Source of the DNA: Kibdelosporangium aridum
GTDB lineage: Bacteria; Actinomycetota; Actinomycetes; Mycobacteriales; Pseudonocardiaceae
Assembly: GCF_900176515.1 (NCBI RefSeq)
Contig: NZ_FWXV01000010.1
Span: forward strand, 434,001 to 498,000
Length of the DNA stretch: 64,000 bases
Direction of reading: 5' to 3'
Of the stretch, positions 45,032 to 54,150 are shown in pieces; position 1 is the stretch's first letter; every line of letters begins with the position of its first letter. The translations under genes and the position numbers were made by a program. A model generated the notes under the pieces. That model was not told the origin of the DNA and did no database searches. It saw only the letters and a program-made list of their open reading frames with translations.

Positions 45032-45319
45032 TCAGGGCACCAGTGCACGGCCAACACTTGCACGCAGCTACCCACTCGGGTCCTCAATGGACCAATCAAC
45101 GAATACTGTTGCCCAGCTTGACGCTGCCAAGGGCTTCTTGCTGGCGTGTTGTGACAAATGGCGAAGTACGCCACCAGGATGCCGCTAGACTCCAGTGGCC
45201 GGGTGGCATGTGGCGTGATCGTCCCATCGCAGTGAACCAAGCAGCGCGGTTGCCACCAGCGCAAGGACGATGCGTCTTGGCGGCCCCAGCCACTACTACG
45301 CGACCCGCCTCCCCGCTCA

Positions 45320-45545
45320 TCACCTAGTGTCCTTGTCGGACAGTCCGTTGGCGACGATATCTGCAGCCGGACCGGACATCGGGTGTGCTGACACGGTACC
45401 GAGGATGACGCCGCGACCGGCTGCTCGCCAGCGGCCAGTGCCGGCGCAATCGCGCCAGCGGCCACCAGATGCCAGACCGCGACGGGCACGGTGTCGTCGG
45501 CTGCCCGGGATCCGGCGCTGACAACGGCGGCACCTCGAACACCTA
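45320..45545 (-). pseudogene. remnant of a LAL-type regulator gene
   Basis: One phase reads MFEVPPLSAPDPGQPTT, the segment after the TSR motif in the LAL ATPases of this window (compare LEVPPLPVPAPEA and WQVPPLPAPDPE). Another phase 200 bp on reads ADIVANGLSDKDTR, close to the HTH segment VAEGLSNKDIA. Everything between is lost, so this is an internally deleted and frameshifted relic. The following 45546-45830 has no other gene. Confidence 0.5.
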
Positions 45546-45830
45546 CTCCCGCAACCCGGCACTCGAGCAGCACCGCGCCAGATCCGCCTGGTAGGCCAGG
45601 CTGTCGATGCCGTGTTCGGCGCTCACCGTCTCGGGCTGGGAATGTTCAAGCCCGTAGCCGACTACACTGACTACTCAATTCCCATTATGTTGGCGGACTG
45701 TGCCTGGACACGATGAACGAGACCTCGCCGGCGACGAGTTGCAATTCAATGGTGGAGCTTTTTCAGCCATGGCGAGTATTGGCCACTGCCGTTTTTCGCC
45801 TCAGCTCACGAGGAGGGCAAAGGAGTCCTC

Positions 45831-47558
45831 ATGACTAAGGTTTGGGTCTGTGACGACGAACCCAGCGAACGATTTCCCATATACACCCGGGGCAATGTGT
45901 CCGAGGTGTTCGTCGAGGCGGTCTCACCGCTGACGTGGAGCGCCTACGCGCCGCGCTCCTGGGAGCTGGGCTGGCGGGACGCCTTGTGCCGGATGGGGGC
46001 GTTCACCCCGGACGAGTTCAAGCCGGTGGGCGACTGCGAGGTGGTCGGCTGCTTTGGCGGCTATGTCTACCTCAACGTCTCCCTCTCCCGTGTGCTCGGG
46101 GTCCGGATACCGGAGATGTCGATCGAAGCGATAGACCGGTCGTTCTTCGGCGACTACCCGGACGTCCCGCCGTACCGGCCGGACCCGCGCGACGAGAACC
46201 CGGAGCGTGCTCGTGCGGCGGGCGAGTGGCTGAGGTCGCTGTTCACCACGACCGAACTGCCGGAGCTCGCGGAGGACGAGGCCCGGCTCGACCGGCTGGC
46301 GGGCAGCCGGCCCGACCTGTCGCGGTTGTCCGACGCCGAGTTGCTGGCGCGCTTCCGCGAGCTGCGACCGGAGAACCGCTACTTCTTCGCCAAGCACATT
46401 TACATGACCTACTGCTCGAATGTGGTGGCAGCGGTTGTCGCGCAGATCACGGCCGCCGCGCAGGCGCCGGAAATGGCGGCCAAAGTGACGACTGCGCTCG
46501 ATATCCCGTCGGCGCGGCAGTCATTCGAAATGTGGGAGCTGTCGCGTGTGGTGGCCCGCTCCGCGGTGCTCATGCGGGAATTCGACGCCGGCGTCGACGG
46601 GCTGCTGGAACGCCTGCTGGACTCCCCTGAGGCCGACGCGAAGAAATTCCTTGCCCACTGGGCGGAGTTCATCGATCGGTGGGGATTTCTCGGGGCCAGT
46701 GTCTGGGAGTTTCGTTCGGCTACCTACGCGTCCGATCCCCGGGTCCCGTTGCGTATGCTCGACCGCGCCCGGCAGGCTCCCGACACGGCCGCACCACGCG
46801 AGCGATCCACAGTGTTGTGCGCCGAGCGAGACAAGGTGATCAAGGAGATCGCGGCACGGCTGTCGGGTGACGCCGAAGCCCGAGGCCGGTTCCTCGGCGC
46901 CGCCCAAGCCGCCGAGGTGTTCCTGCCCGCCCGCGAGCAGACCAAGCTGAACTGTACGCGGATGACCGAAGAGATCAGGGCCAATCTGCGGGAGCTCGGT
47001 GGCCGGTTCGTCGACCGGGGCGTGCTGGTGGCGTGGGAGCAGCTGTTGTTGCTGCTCGACAACGAGGTGGATGGTTTCCTCGACGATCCCGGCCGCTACG
47101 GCGAGAAGATCGCGGACCGTCAGGCCGGCTTGGAGCTGCTGAAGTCGAAGTGGCCACCGTTCGTGTTCGAAGGCGAGCCACTGCCGCTGGCGAGGTTCGA
47201 AGATCGCATGAAGGAGCCGAAGCCCGCCGTCACCAGCGGGGAACAGTTGATCGGCGTGCCCGTTTCGCAGGGTGTCCACACCGGACCGGCCCGCGTCATC
47301 AAGTCGCTGGACGACGACAGCGACCTTGAGCCGGGTGAGGTCATCGTCGCCGTCACCACCGACTCGTCGTGGGGCCCGCTGTTCCTGGCAGCCGGCGCGG
47401 TGGTCTGCCAGACCGGAGCCGCGATCTCGCACGCCGCCATCGTTGCCCGCGAGCTCGGCATCCCCGCGGTGGTATCGGTTCCAGACTGCGCCGAACGGAT
47501 CAAGAACGGCACTGTGGTGACTGTGAATGGCTCGACGGGTCGCGTGACGGTCGCATGA
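45831..47558 (+). CDS. PEP-utilising-enzyme family protein: substrate-binding region plus swivelling phosphohistidine domain, no ATP-grasp
   Basis: 575 residues. GNVSEVFVEAVSPLTWSAYA near the start resembles the substrate-binding region of rifampin phosphotransferase and PEP-synthase-like proteins. The helical middle (to about 470) includes YFFAKHIYMTYCSNVVAAVV. The C-terminus is a swivelling phosphohistidine domain (LIGVPVSQGVHTGPARVI, then CQTGAAISHAAIVARELGIP) with His534 as the predicted phospho-carrier. There is no ATP-grasp domain, so it cannot phosphorylate itself from ATP alone. AAAGGAG precedes the ATG. It overlaps the next gene by ATGA, whose product has an ATP-grasp, so the two probably work together. 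Confidence 0.87.
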   Translation: MTKVWVCDDEPSERFPIYTRGNVSEVFVEAVSPLTWSAYAPRSWELGWRDALCRMGAFTPDEFKPVGDCEVVGCFGGYVYLNVSLSRVLGVRIPEMSIEAIDRSFFGDYPDVPPYRPDPRDENPERARAAGEWLRSLFTTTELPELAEDEARLDRLAGSRPDLSRLSDAELLARFRELRPENRYFFAKHIYMTYCSNVVAAVVAQITAAAQAPEMAAKVTTALDIPSARQSFEMWELSRVVARSAVLMREFDAGVDGLLERLLDSPEADAKKFLAHWAEFIDRWGFLGASVWEFRSATYASDPRVPLRMLDRARQAPDTAAPRERSTVLCAERDKVIKEIAARLSGDAEARGRFLGAAQAAEVFLPAREQTKLNCTRMTEEIRANLRELGGRFVDRGVLVAWEQLLLLLDNEVDGFLDDPGRYGEKIADRQAGLELLKSKWPPFVFEGEPLPLARFEDRMKEPKPAVTSGEQLIGVPVSQGVHTGPARVIKSLDDDSDLEPGEVIVAVTTDSSWGPLFLAAGAVVCQTGAAISHAAIVARELGIPAVVSVPDCAERIKNGTVVTVNGSTGRVTVA

Positions 47559-49663
47559 CAAGGACAACCATGCTGGATCCCGGCAGGAGGCTCGTCGTTT
47601 CTCTCGACGGAACTACCGACCTGTCGCGCGCGGACATCGGTGACAAGGCCTGGAACATCAACCGCATGCGGGCGCTCGGGCTCCCGGTACCGCCCGCGGT
47701 CGTGGCCACCACTGCCTACTGCCGGTCGTACCACGCCGCCGGAGGCCGGTTGCCGGATCCGCTCTGGCAGGGGATTGTCGACCAGATGTGGTTTCTCGAA
47801 GCGCAAACCGGCCGTAGTTTCGGTTCGCCGTTGAAACCTCTGCTGGTGGCCGTGCGCTCCGGTGCCGCTCGGAGTATGCCCGGAATGCTGGATACGGTCC
47901 TCGACGTGGGGATCAACTCCGCCATTGAAGCCGCTCTCGCCGCCGAGACCCAAGATCCGGCTTTCCCGGCCGACACCCACCGCCGATTCAGCGAGGCGTA
48001 CCGCCACATCGTCCTCGGGATGACCGATGCCGAGGTGCCGTCGGATCCGTGGCAGCAGTTGCGTGGCGCGGTGGAGGCAGTCCTCGCGTCCTGGAATTCA
48101 CCTCGCGCCCAGGCGTACCGGCGACACCGTGGCATCCCTGACGGCGGTGGCACTGCGGTCATCGTGCAGGCCATGGTGTTCGGCAACCTCGACGACCGGT
48201 CCGGTACCGGGGTGCTGTTCACCCGGAACCCTATGACCGGTGAGGGACCGTCCTTCGGCGAGTGGGTCGCCCGCGGGCAGGGCGAAGACGTAGTGTCCGG
48301 CCGCGCTGACCCGCAACCCCTGGTTGCCTTACGCGAGCGATTGCCCGAGGTGCACACCCAGCTCATGGACATGGCTGTGCGGCTGGAACGCGATCGTGGC
48401 GACATCCAGGACATCGAGTTCACAGTGGAGTCCGGCCGCCTGTGGCTGTTGCAGTCGCGGACTGCCCGACGGTCGCCGCGGGCCGCGCTGCGCGCGGCCG
48501 TCGCGATGGTCGACGAGGGCATTCTGGAACCGGGCACCGCGCTGGATCGCGTCACCGCCGAACATGCTCGTGCCTTGCTCGGTCCTGTGCTGGACCGGTC
48601 GTGCCTCGCCGAAGCCGCGCCGGCGGCAACCGGGCATCCGGTCTGCGAGGGCGTGGCCACCGGCGTGGTGGTCCTTGATCCGGACGAGGCCGAGCGGCGG
48701 GCCGGCGCGGGTGAGGACGTTGTACTGGCCAGGTCCAGCACCGGCCCGGACGACCTGCCCGGCTTCATCGCCGCGCGGGCCGTGCTTACCGAACACGGGG
48801 GCGCGACCTCGCACGCCGCCGTGGTCAGCCGGGAACTCAGCCGCGTCTGCGTGGTCGGCTGCGGCGAGGGTACGGTGACTTCGCTGGCCGGTCGGCAGGT
48901 GACGGTGGACGGTGGCAGCGGCGAGGTATGGCTCGGTGAGATGCCGCTGCTGTCCGTCGAGGAAGAGATCGATCCGGACCTGGCCCGGCTGATCGACTGG
49001 ACTGGGGCCCGAGCGCCCCTGGCTGTGCGGTGTCACGCCCCTGCGGGATCGATCGACGAGTTGGCAGTGCTGCGGCTGGTCGGGCTCAAAGGGCGGGTCG
49101 CCCCGGAGATGGCGGCGCACAGTCTCGGCGTGGACCGCGACCGGCTGGACGTGGTGTTCCTGGAGCTGGTCGAGCGCGGACTGTGCACGCACTCCGGGAG
49201 CGGCCTGCGTCTGACACCGGACGGGCATCGTCGGCTGTCCACTCTGCTCGCGGAGGAACGGATGAACAGCGACCAGGCAGTGGCCGGGCGCCTCTACCGA
49301 GAATTCTGCGGCTTCAACGGTGAACTCAAACAGATCATTACCGACTGGCAGCTGCGCGACCACGCCTCACCGAACGACCACACCGATACCGCCTATGACC
49401 AGGCGGTCCTGGACCGCCTTCGCGACCTTCATGAGACCGTGAAACCCTTGCTCGATCGGCTCGGCGACCTCGCCCCGAGGCTGCGGCGGTACGCGCCGAG
49501 GTTCGGCGAGGCGCGCGCTCGCCTCGCCGAAGGCGACCACACCTTCATCGCGAGTATCAGCAAGGACAGCTTTCACACGTTGTGGTTCGAACTGCACGAA
49601 GATCTGCTCAGCATCACCGGCGGCAGCCGCGAATGCGAAGTGGCGGCGGGCCGCGCGCTCTAA
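47555..49663 (+). CDS. PPDK-like protein: ATP-grasp plus phosphohistidine domain, no PEP barrel
   Basis: 702 residues from the ATG at 47555 (alternative ATG 47570). The ATP-binding half has the PPDK signature LLVAVRSGAARSMPGMLDTV, VIVQAMVFGNLDDRSGTGVL and FTRNPMTGEGPSFGEW, ending IQDIEFTVESGRLWLLQSR. A swivelling domain follows with LTEHGGATSHAAVVSRELSR, His420 being the predicted phospho-carrier. Canonical PPDK then has a PEP/pyruvate TIM barrel; here there is instead a winged-helix-like segment (VFLELVERGLCTHSGSGLRL, TPDGHRRLSTLL) and a helical tail. I infer an ATP-dependent phospho-donor for its coupled partner or for an unknown substrate. Confidence 0.87.
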   Translation: MTRTTMLDPGRRLVVSLDGTTDLSRADIGDKAWNINRMRALGLPVPPAVVATTAYCRSYHAAGGRLPDPLWQGIVDQMWFLEAQTGRSFGSPLKPLLVAVRSGAARSMPGMLDTVLDVGINSAIEAALAAETQDPAFPADTHRRFSEAYRHIVLGMTDAEVPSDPWQQLRGAVEAVLASWNSPRAQAYRRHRGIPDGGGTAVIVQAMVFGNLDDRSGTGVLFTRNPMTGEGPSFGEWVARGQGEDVVSGRADPQPLVALRERLPEVHTQLMDMAVRLERDRGDIQDIEFTVESGRLWLLQSRTARRSPRAALRAAVAMVDEGILEPGTALDRVTAEHARALLGPVLDRSCLAEAAPAATGHPVCEGVATGVVVLDPDEAERRAGAGEDVVLARSSTGPDDLPGFIAARAVLTEHGGATSHAAVVSRELSRVCVVGCGEGTVTSLAGRQVTVDGGSGEVWLGEMPLLSVEEEIDPDLARLIDWTGARAPLAVRCHAPAGSIDELAVLRLVGLKGRVAPEMAAHSLGVDRDRLDVVFLELVERGLCTHSGSGLRLTPDGHRRLSTLLAEERMNSDQAVAGRLYREFCGFNGELKQIITDWQLRDHASPNDHTDTAYDQAVLDRLRDLHETVKPLLDRLGDLAPRLRRYAPRFGEARARLAEGDHTFIASISKDSFHTLWFELHEDLLSITGGSRECEVAAGRAL

Positions 49664-49690
49664 TCCGGACAAGGTGGTCTTTTCGACACG

Positions 49691-52066
49691 ATGCAGCGTG
49701 CGAAGTATCAGGGGATATCGGATCGGGCGCTGGGACGCCTGCCAGTCCAGCTGACCAGCTTCGTCGGCCGGCGGCGCGAGGTGTCCGAGGTGCGACACCT
49801 GCTGTCCAAGTCGCGGCTGGTGACTTGCACCGGGCCAGGCGGGGTGGGCAAGACGCGGCTGGCGTTGCAGGTCGGCGCTCAATGCCAGCGGGCGTTTCCC
49901 GACGGTGTCTGGCTCGTCGAGCTAGCCGGTCTCAACGAAGCGCAACTGGTCGCCGACGTCGTCGCCGATACCTTCGGGCTGGCAGATCATCGGGCCGATC
50001 CGACCGTCCGGTTGGAGGAGTACCTCCGCGACCGGCACCTGTTGCTGGTGCTCGACAACTGCGAGCACCTGGTGGATGCCTGCGCGATGCTCGTGGCCGG
50101 GCTGTTGAAGGCGGCACCCAGGCTGCACGTCCTGGCGACCAGTCGGCAGGTTCTCCGGGCAAGCGGTGAGCAGCTTTTTACCGTGCCGCCGTTGACGATC
50201 ATCCCGGCGGAAGGAGCCATCGACGGCAGGGAGTTCCTCACCTCGGACGCCGTCACCCTGTTCGCCGATCGGGCGGGCGCCGCGGTGCCCGGCTTCCAGC
50301 TCACCCCAGAGAACCTGCCGACGGTGCATGCCATCTGTCGGCGGCTCGATGGTATCCCGCTGGCCATCGAACTGGCCGCCGTCCAGTGCCGCGCGTTCGG
50401 GCCGAAGGCAATGCTGGCTCACCTCGACGACGCGTTCGCGCTGCTGGACTCCGGGCGTGGCGGGGGCGAATCCAGACACCGGACCCTGGAGACCGCGATG
50501 GCGTGGAGCCATCGCCTGTGCACCCCGGCCGAGCAGCGGATGTGGGCGCGGCTGTCGGTGTTCGCCGATGACTTCGATCTCGATGCCGCCGAAGCCGTGG
50601 GCTCGTGGGACGGGATCGACCGGTCCGAGGTGGCCGAACTCATCGCCGGCCTGGTCGACAAGTCCATTGTCATCCGCGCCGACGAGCCCTGCGAGCGGGA
50701 GGCGCGGTTCCAGCAACTCGTCATTGTCCGGCAGTACGGAGGCCGCCAGCTGGCCCTGTCCGGTGAGGAGCTCGCCGTTCGCGAACGGCACTTGGCCTAC
50801 TACCGAGCCCTGGCCAATCGCGGGGAGACCGCGTACTTCCACTCTGGCGAGGTCGCGTGGTTCACCGAGTTGCGTCGCGAACACAGCAACCTCCGGGCCG
50901 CGCTCGAGTTCTGCCTTGCCGATCCCGCTCGCGCACCCGTCGCCTTGGACATCGCCGCCCGGCTGCGGATCTACTGGTATGCCTGCGGGCTGTTCCGCGA
51001 GGGGGCACTGTGGTTGCGCCGAGCTCTTGCGGCCGCCCCGGAACCGAACGCGCTGCGTGCCAAAGCGCTGGCGGCGTGCGGGTTCCTGGTGCAGTTCTGC
51101 GGCGAGTACGACGAGGCGGCGACCATGTTCGAGCTGGCCGAACAGTTCGGGGACACCGCCATCAGCGCGGACGCCGACTGGTGTGCGGCCCTGCGTGCCG
51201 TTTACCGCGGCGACACGCGGACAGCGGTCACGCTGCTTGATCGGTCGTTGGCCAAATCCCGTGCGGTGTCCGACATGGCGGGCGTCTACCGCACGTTCAT
51301 AGTGCATGGCATCGCCGCGTTCGACATCGCTCCCGACGAGGGGAAGGTGTCTGCGGAGCAGGCGCGTGCCCTGGTCGAGCTGTCGGGAGCCGACTGGTCG
51401 AAGACCATTGTGCTGAGGCTTCTCGGCCGCTACCGACTCGCCGACGGGGCGCTCCCCGAGGCGGCGGTCCTGTTCGAGGAGGCCCTGTCGCTGGCCTGGC
51501 AGACCTACGACCTGCGGACGATCGGGCGGTGCGTCGAGGCACTGGGGTGGTGTGCTTCGGGTACGGGCCACCACGAGCGGGCGGCGCTACTGTGGGGCGC
51601 GGCCGAGACGGTAGGGCAACTCGCCGGTGCCGCACCGGACTATCCGCACATCGCCAAGCGCTTCGCCCGCCACGAGCAGGCCACCCGGGAGGCGCTCACC
51701 AAGCGCCGGTTTGCGGCAGCCCTCGCCCGGGGCAAGGCGATGTCACCCGCTGAAGTGGTCGAATTCGTACTGGACAAAGCGGCAGAGGCGCCGGCTCCCA
51801 CCGGGGGGACGGCTCGGCTCACCCGTCGCGAGACGGAGATCGCCCGGCTGGTGGGTGAGGGGCTGACGAACAAGGAGATCGCCGCTCGGCTCGTGATCGC
51901 CCAGCGCACCGCCGAGGGCCATGTCGAGCGCGTCCTGGCCAAGCTGGGCTTCCGATCACGAGTCGAGATCGCGGCCTGGATCAACAGCCTGTCGGCGACG
52001 CCTGACCCGGCCGGGGTTCAGCCGCCGTGCGAACCAGGCTCGACGGCCTGCGATACGAGGTTCTAG
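49691..52066 (+). CDS. LuxR-family regulator with NB-ARC-type ATPase and TPR region
   Basis: 791 residues, 27 bp after the PPDK-like gene on the same strand, so probably in one operon with the two phosphotransferase genes. LTSFVGRRREVSEVRHLL leads to the P-loop CTGPGGVGKTRLALQVGAQC and HLLLVLDNCEHLVDACAML. STAND motifs LHVLATSRQVLRA and RRLDGIPLAIELAAVQCRAF follow, then TPR-like helices. The HTH is LTRRETEIARLVGEGLTNKE and RLVIAQRTAEGHVERVLAKL. It overlaps the converging HTH-less gene by 4 bp at its end. Confidence 0.9.
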   Translation: MQRAKYQGISDRALGRLPVQLTSFVGRRREVSEVRHLLSKSRLVTCTGPGGVGKTRLALQVGAQCQRAFPDGVWLVELAGLNEAQLVADVVADTFGLADHRADPTVRLEEYLRDRHLLLVLDNCEHLVDACAMLVAGLLKAAPRLHVLATSRQVLRASGEQLFTVPPLTIIPAEGAIDGREFLTSDAVTLFADRAGAAVPGFQLTPENLPTVHAICRRLDGIPLAIELAAVQCRAFGPKAMLAHLDDAFALLDSGRGGGESRHRTLETAMAWSHRLCTPAEQRMWARLSVFADDFDLDAAEAVGSWDGIDRSEVAELIAGLVDKSIVIRADEPCEREARFQQLVIVRQYGGRQLALSGEELAVRERHLAYYRALANRGETAYFHSGEVAWFTELRREHSNLRAALEFCLADPARAPVALDIAARLRIYWYACGLFREGALWLRRALAAAPEPNALRAKALAACGFLVQFCGEYDEAATMFELAEQFGDTAISADADWCAALRAVYRGDTRTAVTLLDRSLAKSRAVSDMAGVYRTFIVHGIAAFDIAPDEGKVSAEQARALVELSGADWSKTIVLRLLGRYRLADGALPEAAVLFEEALSLAWQTYDLRTIGRCVEALGWCASGTGHHERAALLWGAAETVGQLAGAAPDYPHIAKRFARHEQATREALTKRRFAAALARGKAMSPAEVVEFVLDKAAEAPAPTGGTARLTRRETEIARLVGEGLTNKEIAARLVIAQRTAEGHVERVLAKLGFRSRVEIAAWINSLSATPDPAGVQPPCEPGSTACDTRF

Positions 52067-54141
52067 ATCACTGCCTTGATGGCCTCGTCGAGGGTGAGGT
52101 GGGTTCCTTGGTGGAACGTGGCGGCGAACTTGTCATTCCCGAGTGCCTGGCGGGCTCGTTTCACGCATTGGGCGTGGGACGGGGCGAGGTGCCTGAGTGT
52201 GGCCGTTGGAGTCCCGACCGATTCCCAGATCTTGTGGGCTGCGCCGAGCAGTCGTGCGGCGTGTTCATTGTCTCCGTCCGCTGCCGCGGTCCAGGCCAGG
52301 ATCTCGAGGCTGTGAGCGATGCCCCATTGGTTGCCCAATTGGTGGCCTAGCCGGATGGCTTCGCGAGTCAGCCTGCTGGTCTGTTGCCGATCGCCGGTCA
52401 ACCATTTGGCGAAGCCGAGCGACCACAGCGCCCAAGATCTCGACAGGTGCGCGCGGGTTTCGGACAGAGCCAGGCACTCCTCGCCGAAGGTGACAGCACC
52501 CTCGGGGTCGCCGAGAACTGCTGTTGCCACGGTGAGCTGGAGTAAGGCGATCCAGACACCGGCTGGATCACCGATCGCGTGGTGGTGGGCGAGTGCGTCT
52601 TCGAGAAGCGTGACCGCGCGCAGGAGATGATTCTGGTAGAACGCGGCCATACCGGAGATCCGGGTGGCGTGTGCGAGGGCGGATTCATCGCGAAGTCGCT
52701 GAGCGAGGGCGCGGGACTCCTGCGCCATGGACCGTCCTGCGGCCGTGTCGGCCTGCTGGAGGGCGAGCCAGCCGCCGACCCATAGGGCGTTGGCCCGTGC
52801 CGAACTCGGTTCCTGGCTTAGCTTCAATGCCTGGTTGAGCCAACGGCGGCCTTCACGGTGGGAGCCGGTGAGGATCCAGAAGGTCCATGGCGTGGCGGCG
52901 ATCTCGAGCCCTGCCTGTGCCTCTCCGGGGGTCGTCAGGCAGAACTCCAGCGCGGCTCGGATGTTCGCATGCTCCCGCCGCAGCCGGGCGAGCCCTTCCA
53001 GTTCGTTCGGCCCCAGCCACTCCCGCGTCGCGTCCTGGACGAGATGTCGGTAGTGGTCGCGGTGTCGTGCCAGTAGTGCCGCCTGCTGGCAGGGCAGTAT
53101 CAGCCGTTCCTGGCCGTACTGGCGGATCGGTTCCGGCATTCGGTAGCGTGCCTGGTCGCCGTGGTCCAAGCGGATGAGGATGGACTTGTCCACCAGCCCG
53201 GCCACCAGGTCAAGGATGGCTTGCCGGGCGACTCCCTGGCCGGAGCAGACGGCCTCGGCCGCATCCACGTCAAATCCATCCGCGAATACGGATGCTCGCG
53301 CCCACAGCAGCTGTTCCTCGCGGGTACACAGGTCGAAGCTCCAGTCGATCGCTGTTCGCAGCGTTTGCAGGCGGGGTGCCGAGACCCGGCTCCCCTCGGC
53401 GAGATATTCGAAGTAGTCGCCCAGCCGGGCCAGCATCTGGTGGATCGGCATCGCCCGCACCCGTACCGCAGCCAGCTCGATGGCGAGGGGGATGCCGTCC
53501 AGCCGATGGCAGATCTGGGCGACGATCTCGTAGTTGGTGGCGTCGACCCGGAAACCGGGCAGTGCGGTCGCGGCCCGCTCGGCGAACAGGCGCACCGCCG
53601 CATATGACTTCGAAGGCCTCGTTGCCCATCCGAGGTCCGGCATTGGGAACGGGGGCACCTCCAGGAGGCATTCGCTGGTAGTTCCCAGTGCCTGCCGGCT
53701 GGTGGCCAGGATCCGTAGTCCTGGCGCCGCCCCCAGCAGCGCATCCGCCAGCACCGCGGACGTGTCCACGAGGTGCTCGCAGTTGTCCAGCACCAGCAGC
53801 AGTTGCTTGTCCCCGAGGTAGCCGAACAGCGTGTCCACTGTAGACCGAGCCGACTGATCCTGGATACCCAAGGCATCGGCGACCGTTTCGGGCAGCAGCT
53901 TGTCATCCGTCAGCCCCGCCAGCTCGACCAGCCACACGCCGTCGGGGAACACCTCGCATAACTGCGCGGCCACACGTAGCACCAGCCGTGTCTTGCCGAC
54001 TCCGGCCACACCCGTCACGGTCACCAGCCGGCGTCGGCGCAACACCCGTTTGGTCTCGGCGACCTCGCGCCGACGATCTACGAAACTAGTCAATTCACCG
54101 GGAAGATTGTTCTTCGGCCGATGGGATCTGGTACGGGCCAT
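52063..54141 (-). CDS. LAL-like ATPase without DNA-binding domain
   Basis: 692 residues. It is a clear paralogue of its upstream neighbour: ELTSFVDRRREVAETKRVLR, P-loop VTGVAGVGKTRLVLRVAAQL, LLLVLDNCEHLVDTSAVL, LRILATSRQALGT and RLDGIPLAIELAAVRVRAM, then a TPR region. It stops at GTHLTLDEAIKAVI, exactly at the linker where paralogues continue into the LuxR HTH. It starts 9 bp after the stop of the full-length LAL gene, so both are co-expressed. It may act as a partner or titrating subunit, or be a truncated gene. Its end overlaps the converging LAL gene by 4 bp. Confidence 0.87.
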   Translation of the reverse strand: MARTRSHRPKNNLPGELTSFVDRRREVAETKRVLRRRRLVTVTGVAGVGKTRLVLRVAAQLCEVFPDGVWLVELAGLTDDKLLPETVADALGIQDQSARSTVDTLFGYLGDKQLLLVLDNCEHLVDTSAVLADALLGAAPGLRILATSRQALGTTSECLLEVPPFPMPDLGWATRPSKSYAAVRLFAERAATALPGFRVDATNYEIVAQICHRLDGIPLAIELAAVRVRAMPIHQMLARLGDYFEYLAEGSRVSAPRLQTLRTAIDWSFDLCTREEQLLWARASVFADGFDVDAAEAVCSGQGVARQAILDLVAGLVDKSILIRLDHGDQARYRMPEPIRQYGQERLILPCQQAALLARHRDHYRHLVQDATREWLGPNELEGLARLRREHANIRAALEFCLTTPGEAQAGLEIAATPWTFWILTGSHREGRRWLNQALKLSQEPSSARANALWVGGWLALQQADTAAGRSMAQESRALAQRLRDESALAHATRISGMAAFYQNHLLRAVTLLEDALAHHHAIGDPAGVWIALLQLTVATAVLGDPEGAVTFGEECLALSETRAHLSRSWALWSLGFAKWLTGDRQQTSRLTREAIRLGHQLGNQWGIAHSLEILAWTAAADGDNEHAARLLGAAHKIWESVGTPTATLRHLAPSHAQCVKRARQALGNDKFAATFHQGTHLTLDEAIKAVI

Positions 54142-54150
54142 GATGGAATC

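Noticed and set aside
45831..49663. treating the phosphotransferase pair as lasso-tailoring genes
   Set aside because: They lie 5.7 kb from the exporter, beyond an opposite-strand LAL gene and a terminator; known lasso kinases are of a different family.
49922..51574. 550-codon minus-strand open frame
   Set aside because: Antisense of the LAL gene at 49691-52066, which has P-loop and HTH motifs.
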